DNA from: Bacteroides xylanisolvens XB1A
GTDB lineage: Bacteria; Bacteroidota; Bacteroidia; Bacteroidales; Bacteroidaceae
Direction of reading: 5' to 3'
Length of the DNA stretch: 44,731 bases
Assembly: GCF_000210075.1 (NCBI RefSeq)
Contig: NC_021017.1
Coordinates: forward strand, 4,930,411 to 4,975,141
Part shown: piece by piece, positions 16,321-25,019 of the stretch
Layout: each line of letters starts with the position of its first letter
Numbering within the stretch: position 1 is the stretch's first letter
Made by a program: the position numbers and the translations under genes
Notes under the pieces: generated by a model
The model's database searches: none
Told to the model about the DNA's origin: nothing
The model's input: only the letters and a program-made list of their open reading frames with translations

Positions 16321-16347
16321 TTTATTAATCAACAAAAATTGAAAAAC

Positions 16348-17568
16348 ATGAAACGATTGAGTTTTTTATTGATGGCTGTAGTTTGTGTTATATTCTTTTC
16401 GTGTGGAGAAGATGAAGACAAGCAGGGTCATTCAATTACTGCATTTACCGGTTATGGCGGCGCCATTGCAACAGCTGATAAGGAAATAGCCGTAGCGGGA
16501 GAAGCTGTGACTGTTACGGCTACTCCTGCTGATGGATTTTTATTTAAAGAATGGAAAGTAAGAGTCGGTAATACTATAGTTGAGAATGTGCAGGCAAATC
16601 CTTCCACATTTACTATGCCTATGGAGGATGTAGTAATTGTAGCTACATTTATGATAAGAAATGATGTGCTTGAAAGAATAACCGACCCTGCATTGAAAGC
16701 TTATTGTCAATCCAGAATGGATACAGAGCAGGAAATAGACGGAGTTACTTACCCGAAGTGGGACACGAATGGTAACGGTGTACTTTCCCCTGATGAAGCG
16801 TCAGCAGTAAAAGCTATTGATATTACCGGTGGGGTGAATGGAGTCAAAATAAAAAGTGTGGATGAATTGGTTGAATTTGTAGGACTGGAAGTGTTGAAAA
16901 TTAGTGGAAATGAATTGACTACATTAAATGTAGCATGGCCTAAACTTGCACAACTTGATTGTAGCCATAATAAATTGAGCAATTTGTCCGTAGGAAAAAG
17001 TGAAAATCTTAAAGAGTTATATTGTAACAATAATCATTTGTCCTCATTGAAGTTGAAGGCTATGCTATATGAAGATGGTTTTATGCTTCATTGTGGTAAC
17101 CAAACAACAATAGATGGAGAAGCCCGGACAGTTGAAGTGTTATTGTCTGAGGAACAAATCGCTTTTTGGGAAAGTAATCTGAAAAAACTGAATGAAAATG
17201 TAAATGTAGAAGTTCAAACTATGCCTAATACTGATGTCTATTTAACAATGACTGATGCATATAAATATTCGTATGGCAGTTTGACGCTAATACTTTCGGA
17301 TGATGATAGTAATCGTATACAATTAAGTTTGAAATTATCCGAATTACAACCGGGAGAATATTCTAAAGCCCAAATAAATAGTGCATATGTGACAGTAACA
17401 GGCGGTGGCAGCTATAGAAGCTTAGACTCTGACGATCCCGGTTCGTTTATTGTAAAATATGATGCGGTTAGTGATATTTATACTATAGAGGGGGTATTAA
17501 ATTTGCGGGCAGATGCGTCGTATCCTTCTGTTAATATTGTGGGATTTGAATATACAGGACCGTTGTAG
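16348..17568 (+). CDS. Surface lipoprotein with InlB-type B repeat and leucine-rich repeats
   Basis: A lipoprotein signal ends at 'VCVIFFSC' (Cys about 19). Residues about 30-105 match the InlB B-repeat/Listeria-Bacteroides repeat fold ('GYGGAIATADKEIAVAGEAV', 'PADGFLFKEWKV'). A calcium-loop-like 'DTNGNGVLSPDEA' and leucine-rich repeats ('LEVLKISGNELTTLNVAW', 'LAQLDCSHNKLSNLSVG', 'LKELYCNNNHLSSLKL') follow. The C-terminal 130 residues are of unknown fold. There is no catalytic signature, so a surface binding role for the glycan locus is inferred. ATG 16348 was chosen over the upstream in-frame ATG at 16273 because it gives the signal peptide directly. Its leader resembles that of susC. Confidence 0.75.
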   Translation: MKRLSFLLMAVVCVIFFSCGEDEDKQGHSITAFTGYGGAIATADKEIAVAGEAVTVTATPADGFLFKEWKVRVGNTIVENVQANPSTFTMPMEDVVIVATFMIRNDVLERITDPALKAYCQSRMDTEQEIDGVTYPKWDTNGNGVLSPDEASAVKAIDITGGVNGVKIKSVDELVEFVGLEVLKISGNELTTLNVAWPKLAQLDCSHNKLSNLSVGKSENLKELYCNNNHLSSLKLKAMLYEDGFMLHCGNQTTIDGEARTVEVLLSEEQIAFWESNLKKLNENVNVEVQTMPNTDVYLTMTDAYKYSYGSLTLILSDDDSNRIQLSLKLSELQPGEYSKAQINSAYVTVTGGGSYRSLDSDDPGSFIVKYDAVSDIYTIEGVLNLRADASYPSVNIVGFEYTGPL

Positions 17569-17595
17569 TCTATATCAATAGAGAAGAGAATGGAA

Positions 17596-17650
17596 AAACA
17601 TCCGTAGATTTTTCTTATATGTAGATTAAAGAGTCTACGGATGTTTTTTT
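17596..17650 (+). terminator. Rho-independent terminator after the lipoprotein gene
   Basis: ACATCCGTAGA (17598-17608) pairs with TCTACGGATGT (17634-17644) over 11 bp, with flanking A/T pairs, then a T-run. Its strength implies that the lipoprotein gene is a separate transcript from the FecR gene. Confidence 0.8.
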
Positions 17651-17740
17651 CAGATTATTGAAAAATGATTGGCTTTTGATGTCCCTTTTCAATGAGTCGA
17701 TTGTACTATTAATATAGTTGCAATTATAAAAAAAGGAAGT

Positions 17741-18661
17741 ATGAATAATAAAGAACTGGAGGCATCATTCCGCAAGGCGAAAGCTTTGGGTGATGATATT
17801 AGAGAAATGGAGTCGATTGATGCATTAGCTGCTTATCGACAGTCTCAAATGAAGATTAGAGGGCTGAAAAGAATGAGACTGCACAATCAACTGATACGTT
17901 GTGCTGCATTTCTGGCCATACCGTTGCTATTGGCTTCATTGATTTTGGGATATTTATATTTTGCAGAGTCGGAAGAAGAAATAAGATACGCAGAAGTTAT
18001 TTCTACCATGGGAACGGTGGTGCGTTATGAACTTCCGGACCATTCTGTTGTCTGGCTCAATTCAGGTAGTAAGTTGCGTTATCCTACTGTTTTCAAAAAA
18101 GACAACCGCAATGTGGAACTGACTGGTGAGGCTTATTTTCGAGTGGAGGCAGAACCGGAGCGTCCGTTTTATGTGAATACGCCAAATGGGTTGAGTGTAT
18201 ATGTGTATGGTACGCAATTTAACGTGACAGCTTACGAGGACGATAACTACATAGAAACTGTATTGGAGAAAGGAAAAGTCAATGTAGTGACTCCCGGGCA
18301 GGAGACGATTACATTGATTCCCGGCGAACAATTGGTTTATGACAAACAAACCCGCCAGGTGCAGAAAAATAAAGTGGATGTTTATGGGAAGGTGGCTTGG
18401 AAGGATGGAAAATTGATATTCCGGAATGCTTCGTTGGAAGAAATAATCAAGCGTCTGGAACGTCATTTCAACGTAGATATTGAATTCAATAATCATTTGG
18501 GAAAGGAGTATAGCTATCGGGCTACTTTCAGAACGGAAACATTGACGCAGATATTAGATTATTTAGCTAAGTCGGCAAACCTGAAATGGAAGATTTTGAC
18601 TCCCGAACAACGGGAAGATGATACATTTACAAAGACGAAAATAATAGTAGATTTATATTAG
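17741..18661 (+). CDS. FecR-family anti-sigma factor (glycan locus)
   Basis: The 306-residue protein has a cytoplasmic N-terminal segment, one membrane span at about 54-74 ('CAAFLAIPLLLASLILGYLY') and a periplasmic FecR domain ('GTVVRYELPDHSVVWLNSGS' and 'VELTGEAYFRVEAEPERPF'). A DUF4974 C-terminal domain follows ('FRNASLEEIIKRLERHFNVD'). It would sequester the ECF sigma encoded at 15332-15895 and receive a signal from the STN domain of the SusC at 18846. RBS-like AAAAGGAAG precedes the ATG. It directly precedes the susC leader. Confidence 0.92.
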   Translation: MNNKELEASFRKAKALGDDIREMESIDALAAYRQSQMKIRGLKRMRLHNQLIRCAAFLAIPLLLASLILGYLYFAESEEEIRYAEVISTMGTVVRYELPDHSVVWLNSGSKLRYPTVFKKDNRNVELTGEAYFRVEAEPERPFYVNTPNGLSVYVYGTQFNVTAYEDDNYIETVLEKGKVNVVTPGQETITLIPGEQLVYDKQTRQVQKNKVDVYGKVAWKDGKLIFRNASLEEIIKRLERHFNVDIEFNNHLGKEYSYRATFRTETLTQILDYLAKSANLKWKILTPEQREDDTFTKTKIIVDLY

Positions 18662-18711
18662 TAATCATCTGAAAAAACAAATAGCCTATGATATAACACA
18701 TATTGATAATC

Positions 18712-18752
18712 AAAAAAGGGAGGAGGGCCGCTACCAACGGCTGTCTTCTCCC
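18712..18752 (-). terminator. Terminator of the antisense RNA
   Basis: GGGAG...CTCCC outer stem with an inner GCCG(TTGGTAG)CGGC stem, followed by TTTTTT when read on the minus strand. On the plus strand there is no T-run, so it acts only against minus-strand transcription. Confidence 0.65.
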
Positions 18753-18833
18753 AAATCTAAGATTCACGGTACAGGGTCTCGCAAACGCTAACCGGAATCA
18801 ACACCTTAGTTCATTTAGTAATAAACTTTAGTC
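18712..18833 (-). ncRNA. Predicted cis-antisense small RNA in the susC leader (DonS-like)
   Basis: On the minus strand TACATTTG (plus 18839-18846) is a perfect -7 box, although no -33 box is evident. About 85 nt downstream a terminator hairpin occurs: GGGAG at 18752-18748 with CTCCC at 18722-18718, an inner GCCG/CGGC stem, then six T (plus-strand A run 18712-18717). This gives an RNA of roughly 120 nt exactly opposite the susC leader. Cis-encoded antisense RNAs in this position are known to repress ECF-controlled PULs in B. fragilis (DonS family). Ends are predicted, not measured. Confidence 0.65.
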
Positions 18834-18845
18834 AGCTACAAATGT

Positions 18846-21800
18846 ATGAAAAAAAATCATTCATTTATTGCATTATGCTTTAAATATGCTTTAAATCTAA
18901 AACTTCCTTTAGTTATGAGGATTAGTCTAACATTACTTTTTGCAGTCGTATTGCAACTTTCTGCAGCAAATGGCTATGCCCAACGTATACGGGGAGTCAT
19001 TTCGATGAATAATGTATCTATTGAACAGGTACTGAATAAGATAGAGGAAAGTTCGGATTATGTGTTCCTTTATAATGATAAGGCGATTCAGAAGAACCGC
19101 ATTGTTTCAGTGAATAATAATTCCGGCAAGATACAGGATATTCTGGATGAAATATTCCGAGGCACTTCTATATCTTATACGGTGGTGGATAAACAGATTA
19201 TTCTTTCCGCAAAACCTTTCGTACAGAAAACAATGGAAGATGCGACTATTCCGGTAAAAGGTATAGTAAAGGATGTGAATGGCGAACCTCTTATTGGAGT
19301 AAATGTAAAAGTAAAAGGTTCAAATGTCGGTACAATTACAGATATTGACGGTAATTTTACGATTAGGACGAAGAAAGGAGATGTCCTTGAATTTTCTTAT
19401 GTAGGATACACGGTTCAAAATGTAACAATTACGGGAAATGCGACTTTGAATATTGTACTTCAAGAAGACAATGCAGTGCTTGATGAAGTCGTTGTCACTG
19501 CATTGGGTATCAAGCGTTCGGACAAGGCATTGAGTTATAATGTGCAGAAATTGGGCGATGCACAGTTTATGTCTGTCAAGGAAGCCAGTGTGCCGAATGC
19601 GTTGAACGGTAAGGTGGCAGGTGTCACAATTAGCCAAGGGGCTTCCGGTATTGGTGGGTCCACAAAGGTGGTGATGCGTGGTAGCAAGTCTGTAAACGCG
19701 GAAGGAAACAATAATGCATTGTATGTGTTGGACGGTATACCGCTTCCCGATCTTTTCCCGCGGAGAGGGGCTACCTCTAATGCACAGTATGGAGGAGTAG
19801 ACGAAGGTGACGGTATCTCCAATATCAATATGGAGGATATTGCGGAAGTGACTGTGTTGACAGGACCTTCGGCAGCTGCTCTCTATGGTGGTCAGGCTGC
19901 GAATGGAGTAATCATGTTGACCTCCAAACAAGGAGGACTGAAAGACGGAAAGCCTCGTATTTCATTTTCCCATTATTCCGATTTCTACCAACCACTTCTC
20001 TTGCCAAAGTTGCAAAATACGTACGGAAGTCGTACGGATGAATTTTCCAGTTGGGGGCCGAAGCTGGAGACTCCTGCGAATTATGATCCGGCAGATTTCT
20101 TTGACACGGGTATGAGTTTCTCTAACAGTATCGGGGCACAGTTGGGAACGGAGAATCATAAATCCTATATTTCCCTTTCTTCTTACAATGCCCGTGGGGT
20201 AGTTCATAATAACAACCTCGACCGTTACAATGTTTCCTATAATGGTACATATACCATTACGGACAAACTTTCTTTGGGAGCTACTTTTATGTATACGAAC
20301 AAGAAAGCGCAGAATATGCTTTCGCAAGGTGACTATTATAATCCGATTGTACCGATTTATCTGTTTCCTCGCGGTGATAATATAGATAAGTATAAATCTT
20401 ATGAGCGTTATAGTGCGGACAGAGGATTCCCGGTTCAATTCTGGCCCTATGGCGACCAAAAGAGAAGCATCCAGAATCCATATTGGATTACACACCGCAA
20501 TTTCAATATAAACCATAATGAACGTTTTATTATTGGTGGAAGTTTGAAATATACGTTCAATGAATGGTTTAACATCAGTGCCCGTTTCCGTACGGACCGT
20601 GATAACAAGAAGAATGAAATCAAAAATTATGCTTCTACATTGCTGTTGCTGGCTTCCAGCTCGGATAAAGGCTCGTACTTGTTGGCAACGGAAAAGAATA
20701 TACAGGATTATGGAGATGTGATTGCCAATTTCCAGAAAACGGTATCAGACTGGGGATTTGTAGTCAATGCGGGTGCCAGCTTTAAGAATGCTTCATTCGA
20801 TTATACGGCCAATTCTAACAAACTAGAATTCGGAGCACCTCTCGCCAGTGTAGCCAATAAGTTTACATTGAACAACCTGACTCCGGAACCCCAATATCAG
20901 GAAGGTAAAAAGATGAAGTCGCAAGCCGTATTCTTTAGTGCTTCTGTGGATTGGAAAAGAAAAATATTCCTTGATGTAACCGGACGTAACGAATGGACTT
21001 CGTTGCTTGCCAATACCAAGAACAAGAGTTTCTTCTATCCGTCGGTAGGTATGTCTTTTGTGTTGACAGAGTTCTTCAAAGTGCCGGAGAAAATATTGAC
21101 GTTCTCCAAGCTTCGTCTGTCGTATGCTAAGGTAGGAAATGTGCCGATGTCACTTGCCGGAATTACTATTCCGTCTTATCCGATTAGTCCGGGCGGTGGT
21201 GTAAGTATCAATCCCGACCTTCCTATCGACAATTTGAAATTTGAAAAGACACAGTCGTTTGAAATTGGTTTGAATGCCCGTTTCCTGAATAACAAGTTAG
21301 GATTAGACATAACATATTATAACGCTAACACCTACGACCAGTTGTTTAAGTTCAGAGCACCGGAAAGCAGCGGTTATGCCAATTTCTATGTGAATGCCGG
21401 TAAAGTAAACAATAAAGGTCTTGAGGCTTCTATTGATGCGGATTTGACATTCGGAGATTTCAATTATTCACCGAAACTTACGGTAACCTACAATAAAAAC
21501 AAAATTGTGGAATTGGTGAGAAATATTCCTAATCCGTTTACCGGAGCCGATATGAATGTTTCACATTTCGACATGGGAGGACTTTCTTATTCATTCCGTA
21601 ACTATATTGATGAAGGTGGTTCTATCGGTGATATATATGTCAATTCGGTGAAAAAAGACGGAAACGGATATGTATATGTGAATCCGAATACCTTGAGCAT
21701 GATGGTGGACAATGAGAATTTGATTTATGCGGGAAATACCAATCCGGATTGTTCTTTGGGATTTAACAATGCGTTCAGCTATAAAGGGTTTACGCTTTCC

Positions 21801-22235
21801 TTCCTGATTGATGCCCGGATTGGCGGAAAAGTGGTTTCTGCCACACAAGCTGTTCTGGATTCTTTCGGTGCATCTGAACAGAGTGCAAAGGCGCGTGACA
21901 ATGGTGGCGTGCTTGTAAACGGAGTGCTGATGGATGCAGAAACTTACTATACTCAAGTGGGGGCAGGTACAGGCGTGTTGTCCAATTATGTATATGATGC
22001 TACCAATATACGTTTGAGGGAAGCTTCGCTTTCTTATCGTTTCAAACCATTGTTCAAGAACTTTGTGAAGGATTTGACTCTGTCCGTGACCGGACGTAAT
22101 TTGTTTATGATTTATAATAAGGCTCCTTTTGACCCGCAACTAACCTCTTCAGTGGGTACTTTCTATCAAGGTATAGACTATTTCATGATGCCGAGTTTAA
22201 GAAGCTTCGGTGTGAGTCTTAAATTTACATTATAA
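18846..22235 (+). CDS. SusC-family TonB-dependent outer-membrane transporter with STN domain
   Basis: The 1129-residue product has a signal sequence (to about residue 45, 'NGYAQ'), an STN signalling domain (about 50-120, 'MNNVSIEQVLNKIEESSDYV'), a carboxypeptidase-like beta domain (about 137-220, 'GIVKDVNGEPLIGVNVKVKG'), the TonB plug ('NALNGKVAGVTISQGASG') and a long C-terminal barrel ending in 'SFGVSLKFTL'. The STN domain contacts a FecR anti-sigma in the periplasm, so this transporter both imports an oligosaccharide and signals. It is followed by susD after 16 bp. Regulation is by the ECF/FecR pair and the antisense RNA over its leader. Confidence 0.95.
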   Translation: MKKNHSFIALCFKYALNLKLPLVMRISLTLLFAVVLQLSAANGYAQRIRGVISMNNVSIEQVLNKIEESSDYVFLYNDKAIQKNRIVSVNNNSGKIQDILDEIFRGTSISYTVVDKQIILSAKPFVQKTMEDATIPVKGIVKDVNGEPLIGVNVKVKGSNVGTITDIDGNFTIRTKKGDVLEFSYVGYTVQNVTITGNATLNIVLQEDNAVLDEVVVTALGIKRSDKALSYNVQKLGDAQFMSVKEASVPNALNGKVAGVTISQGASGIGGSTKVVMRGSKSVNAEGNNNALYVLDGIPLPDLFPRRGATSNAQYGGVDEGDGISNINMEDIAEVTVLTGPSAAALYGGQAANGVIMLTSKQGGLKDGKPRISFSHYSDFYQPLLLPKLQNTYGSRTDEFSSWGPKLETPANYDPADFFDTGMSFSNSIGAQLGTENHKSYISLSSYNARGVVHNNNLDRYNVSYNGTYTITDKLSLGATFMYTNKKAQNMLSQGDYYNPIVPIYLFPRGDNIDKYKSYERYSADRGFPVQFWPYGDQKRSIQNPYWITHRNFNINHNERFIIGGSLKYTFNEWFNISARFRTDRDNKKNEIKNYASTLLLLASSSDKGSYLLATEKNIQDYGDVIANFQKTVSDWGFVVNAGASFKNASFDYTANSNKLEFGAPLASVANKFTLNNLTPEPQYQEGKKMKSQAVFFSASVDWKRKIFLDVTGRNEWTSLLANTKNKSFFYPSVGMSFVLTEFFKVPEKILTFSKLRLSYAKVGNVPMSLAGITIPSYPISPGGGVSINPDLPIDNLKFEKTQSFEIGLNARFLNNKLGLDITYYNANTYDQLFKFRAPESSGYANFYVNAGKVNNKGLEASIDADLTFGDFNYSPKLTVTYNKNKIVELVRNIPNPFTGADMNVSHFDMGGLSYSFRNYIDEGGSIGDIYVNSVKKDGNGYVYVNPNTLSMMVDNENLIYAGNTNPDCSLGFNNAFSYKGFTLSFLIDARIGGKVVSATQAVLDSFGASEQSAKARDNGGVLVNGVLMDAETYYTQVGAGTGVLSNYVYDATNIRLREASLSYRFKPLFKNFVKDLTLSVTGRNLFMIYNKAPFDPQLTSSVGTFYQGIDYFMMPSLRSFGVSLKFTL

Positions 22236-22251
22236 TTAAATTAACAAACAG

Positions 22252-23898
22252 ATGAAAATGATACTAAATAATAGATATTTCGGCAAAAGTCTGCTTCTGG
22301 TTTCTGCTTGTTCTTTGTGGATATTAGGAGCTTGTACAGGAGATTTCATGGAGACAAATACCGATCCCAATGCTGTGACGGAAGAAGAGCTGGGATATGA
22401 CAACTTGGGTACGGGCTCGATGATAACGCAGATGCAGTATCAGATGTATCCGTGTATTACAAAAGACCAGAATATAGATGTCAATAACTATCAGAAAATG
22501 TTTAGCCTTGCCGGAGATATCTTTTCCGGGCATCAGGGAGCTTCCAACATGTTTGATAGTAACGGAAGAAACAATACGACGTATGATATGTATCCCGACT
22601 GGTGTGCGGCGGCTTATACTGTGGCTTATCAGAATTATATGAGTCCTTGGTATACCCTTTATACTAAAAGGAATATCAACCCTTCCACATTTGCAGTGGG
22701 ACAGATTTTGAAAGTTTTCGGTATGCACCGCATCACGGATATGTATGGTCCGATTCCTTATAAGGATTTCGCACCTGCTTCCGATGTGCCGTTCACTTCA
22801 CAGCAAGACATTTACGAACAGTTCTTTAGCGAACTGGATGAGGCAATCGGGATATTGAAAGAGTTTATCAAAGATAATCCCGGTGCCAAGCCATTGGTAA
22901 GTTATGATAAGATTTATGGCGGTGATTTTGAAAAGTGGGTAAAGTTTGCCAATTCTTTGAAGTTGCGCCTAGCTCTTCGTATCGTTTATGTAAACGAAAC
23001 GATGGCCCAGCAGAAAGCTGAAGAGGCAATAAGAGACGGTGTATTTATTGATAATGAGGATAATGCCATGTTAAAAGTGGATGGCTCTGCAACGGTCAAT
23101 CCTTTGTATATGATTTGTTACACTTACAATGACAGTCGTTTGGGAGCAACCCTGGAGGGCTATTTGAAAGGGTATGAAGATCCTCGTCTGGATATTTGGT
23201 TTGCCAAATCGGAAGTTTCCGGATTTAAAGAATATAACGGAATCAGATGCGGTAGTATGTTTAATGGAAATGACTATAAGGTATTTTCTAATCTGAATGT
23301 CTCTTCAAGTACGCCTATCCAGTTTATGAATGCTGCGGAAGTCTATTTTCTACGTGCGGAAGCTGCTTTGCGTAAATGGAATGCGGGAGGAGACGCAGAA
23401 ACATTATATGAAAATGGGATTGCGACTGCTTTTTCCCAACCTCTGGGGGCTACCCAGGCAAAAGCGGGAGATGCAACTGCGTACATGAAGCGGACTACTT
23501 TGCCAAAAGGTTATGTTGACCCCAAAAATTCCAGTTATAGTGACAGTAGTACGGGACAGGTGTCTGTGAACTGGGCGGATGCTACCAATTTTGATGAAAG
23601 ATTGGAAAAAATCATTACTCAAAAGTGGATTGCCCTGTTCCCCGACGGGCAAGAGGCATGGAGCGAATTCAGAAGAACAGGATGTCCGAGAGTGATTCGG
23701 GTGGCCAGAAATAATAGTGGCGGGCGTATCGACACTAAAAAGCAAGTGGCAAGATTGCCTTATCCTACCAACTTGTCGAAAGACTATCCTGATTTATACC
23801 AGGAAGCTGTGAATAATGCCGAATTGCTGGATGGCGCCGACAATGGAGGTACGAAACTTTGGTGGGATAAAAGAAATGATAAACCTTATCAGAATTAA
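22252..23898 (+). CDS. SusD-like outer-membrane glycan-binding lipoprotein
   Basis: The 548-residue product starts with a lipoprotein signal ('LWILGAC', Cys about 28). It belongs to the SusD-like_2 type: 'NTDPNAVTEEE' near the start, helical 'FMNAAEVYFLRAEAALRKWN' in the middle, and 'DERLEKIITQKWIALFPDGQ' followed by 'AWSEFRRTGCPRV' towards the end. It caps the SusC barrel at the cell surface and delivers the oligosaccharide. Its place right after susC confirms pairing. Confidence 0.93.
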   Translation: MKMILNNRYFGKSLLLVSACSLWILGACTGDFMETNTDPNAVTEEELGYDNLGTGSMITQMQYQMYPCITKDQNIDVNNYQKMFSLAGDIFSGHQGASNMFDSNGRNNTTYDMYPDWCAAAYTVAYQNYMSPWYTLYTKRNINPSTFAVGQILKVFGMHRITDMYGPIPYKDFAPASDVPFTSQQDIYEQFFSELDEAIGILKEFIKDNPGAKPLVSYDKIYGGDFEKWVKFANSLKLRLALRIVYVNETMAQQKAEEAIRDGVFIDNEDNAMLKVDGSATVNPLYMICYTYNDSRLGATLEGYLKGYEDPRLDIWFAKSEVSGFKEYNGIRCGSMFNGNDYKVFSNLNVSSSTPIQFMNAAEVYFLRAEAALRKWNAGGDAETLYENGIATAFSQPLGATQAKAGDATAYMKRTTLPKGYVDPKNSSYSDSSTGQVSVNWADATNFDERLEKIITQKWIALFPDGQEAWSEFRRTGCPRVIRVARNNSGGRIDTKKQVARLPYPTNLSKDYPDLYQEAVNNAELLDGADNGGTKLWWDKRNDKPYQN

Positions 23899-23927
23899 AA
23901 AATAGTGTATAATCTTAATAGTTTTAT

Positions 23928-24998
23928 ATGGATATGAAAAACGATCGGATAATAAAATTTCTGTGTTGCCTGTTTATGGTGACTCAGATTATCGGATGCA
24001 GCGATTGGATTGAAGCTGAACCGACTATTTTACCGGAAATGAAATATAAAGAATTGACACCGGAAGAAGAGGCTGCATTGATTGCTTACAAGAATTCGGA
24101 TCATAAGATATTCTTTGCATGGATGAATTATAGTCCTGCTACTTCTTCCATGCAGACTCGGTTAAGAGGTATCCCTGATAGCCTTGATATTGTCTCATTC
24201 TTTACCGGATATGTGAATAATAAACAGAATCGGGAGGATGTGAAATTCCTTCAAGAGCGCAGAGGTACCAAGGTATTATTGACAATGTGGCCGGATAAAT
24301 ATTTTGCTACGACTGGAGAAGGAAGAGAGGATTTAGATTCGATGATAGTATACGCTGAGAATCTGGTTGATTCTATTTATACATGGGGATTGGATGGATT
24401 TGATTTGGATTATGAACCAAGTTTCGGCGGAGATAGTTATACCACAGAGATGATGCGTACTTTTATTGATGTAATGAGTAAATACCTGGGACCTAAGTGT
24501 GATGAGCAATATAAAGTGAATGGTAAACATAAGTTGTTGGTTGTTGACGGACAGTGGAATGACGCTGAATATGCAGACCGTTTTGATTATTTTATCGGTC
24601 AGGCATATAATGCCAGTTCCGAATCTTCACTGAATAACAGATGTCAGGATGGATGGCAAGATTATGGGAAAGGATTCCCGAATGAAAAGAGGATCTTTTG
24701 TGAATGGGTGAGTCAGGTTGGCAATGCGTTTGGACAAGGTGGAGTGAATTATAGATATGACAATGAATATATTCCCAGTTTATGGGGAATGGCTCACTAT
24801 GCTGTCGAAAGTCCGAAGAACGTGGCAGGTTGCGGTGCGTATGTGTTACAGTTCGGATATGCTGAAGGAAACCATCTGAATTTGCCTGTACCACCTAATA
24901 ATTACTATTATGCACGCCAGGCGATTCAGATTATGAATCCTGCTGGTAAAACAGTGGAAGATGAAACAGACGGAGAAGAGGTTGAAGTCGAAGAATAA
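23928..24998 (+). CDS. GH18 endo-beta-N-acetylglucosaminidase-like lipoprotein
   Basis: The 356-residue product has a lipoprotein signal ('TQIIGC'). The GH18 active-site signature D-x-x-D-x-D-x-E is intact in 'WGLDGFDLDYEP', the final Glu being the general acid. The second usual GH18 motif (SxGG) is replaced by 'KVLLTMWPD', as in divergent Bacteroides members of the family. GH18 enzymes with SusC/SusD and DUF1735-LamG lipoproteins in Bacteroides are mostly endo-beta-N-acetylglucosaminidases that release N-glycans from glycoproteins, so host N-glycans are the likely target. A chitinase or a binding-only role cannot be excluded. The acidic C-terminal tail ('DETDGEEVEVEE') is odd. Confidence 0.8.
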   Translation: MDMKNDRIIKFLCCLFMVTQIIGCSDWIEAEPTILPEMKYKELTPEEEAALIAYKNSDHKIFFAWMNYSPATSSMQTRLRGIPDSLDIVSFFTGYVNNKQNREDVKFLQERRGTKVLLTMWPDKYFATTGEGREDLDSMIVYAENLVDSIYTWGLDGFDLDYEPSFGGDSYTTEMMRTFIDVMSKYLGPKCDEQYKVNGKHKLLVVDGQWNDAEYADRFDYFIGQAYNASSESSLNNRCQDGWQDYGKGFPNEKRIFCEWVSQVGNAFGQGGVNYRYDNEYIPSLWGMAHYAVESPKNVAGCGAYVLQFGYAEGNHLNLPVPPNNYYYARQAIQIMNPAGKTVEDETDGEEVEVEE

Positions 24999-25019
24999 CA
25001 ATTATAAAGTTGTAAAGAA

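Larger units (their letters stand above)
18680..18845 (+). promoter_or_regulatory. Untranslated leader of susC with conserved blocks
   Basis: AATAGCCTATG (18680-18690), GGGTCTCGCAAACGCT (18774-18789) and TCATTTAGTAATAAA (18811-18825) recur from the leader at 16100-16320. The segment between FecR stop and susC start is fully overlapped by a predicted antisense RNA. No TAnnTTTG box is seen on the plus strand, consistent with use of the local ECF sigma. Confidence 0.6.

Noticed and set aside
16273..16347. Upstream in-frame start for the LRR lipoprotein
   Set aside because: It would bury the lipoprotein signal and fall inside the conserved leader block.
18718..18752. Plus-strand terminator after the first FecR gene
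   Set aside because: No T-run follows on the plus strand; the T-run exists only on the minus strand.
19320..19931. 203-codon open frame on the minus strand inside susC
   Set aside because: Its composition is that of an antisense shadow of a well-supported SusC gene, with no promoter or family.
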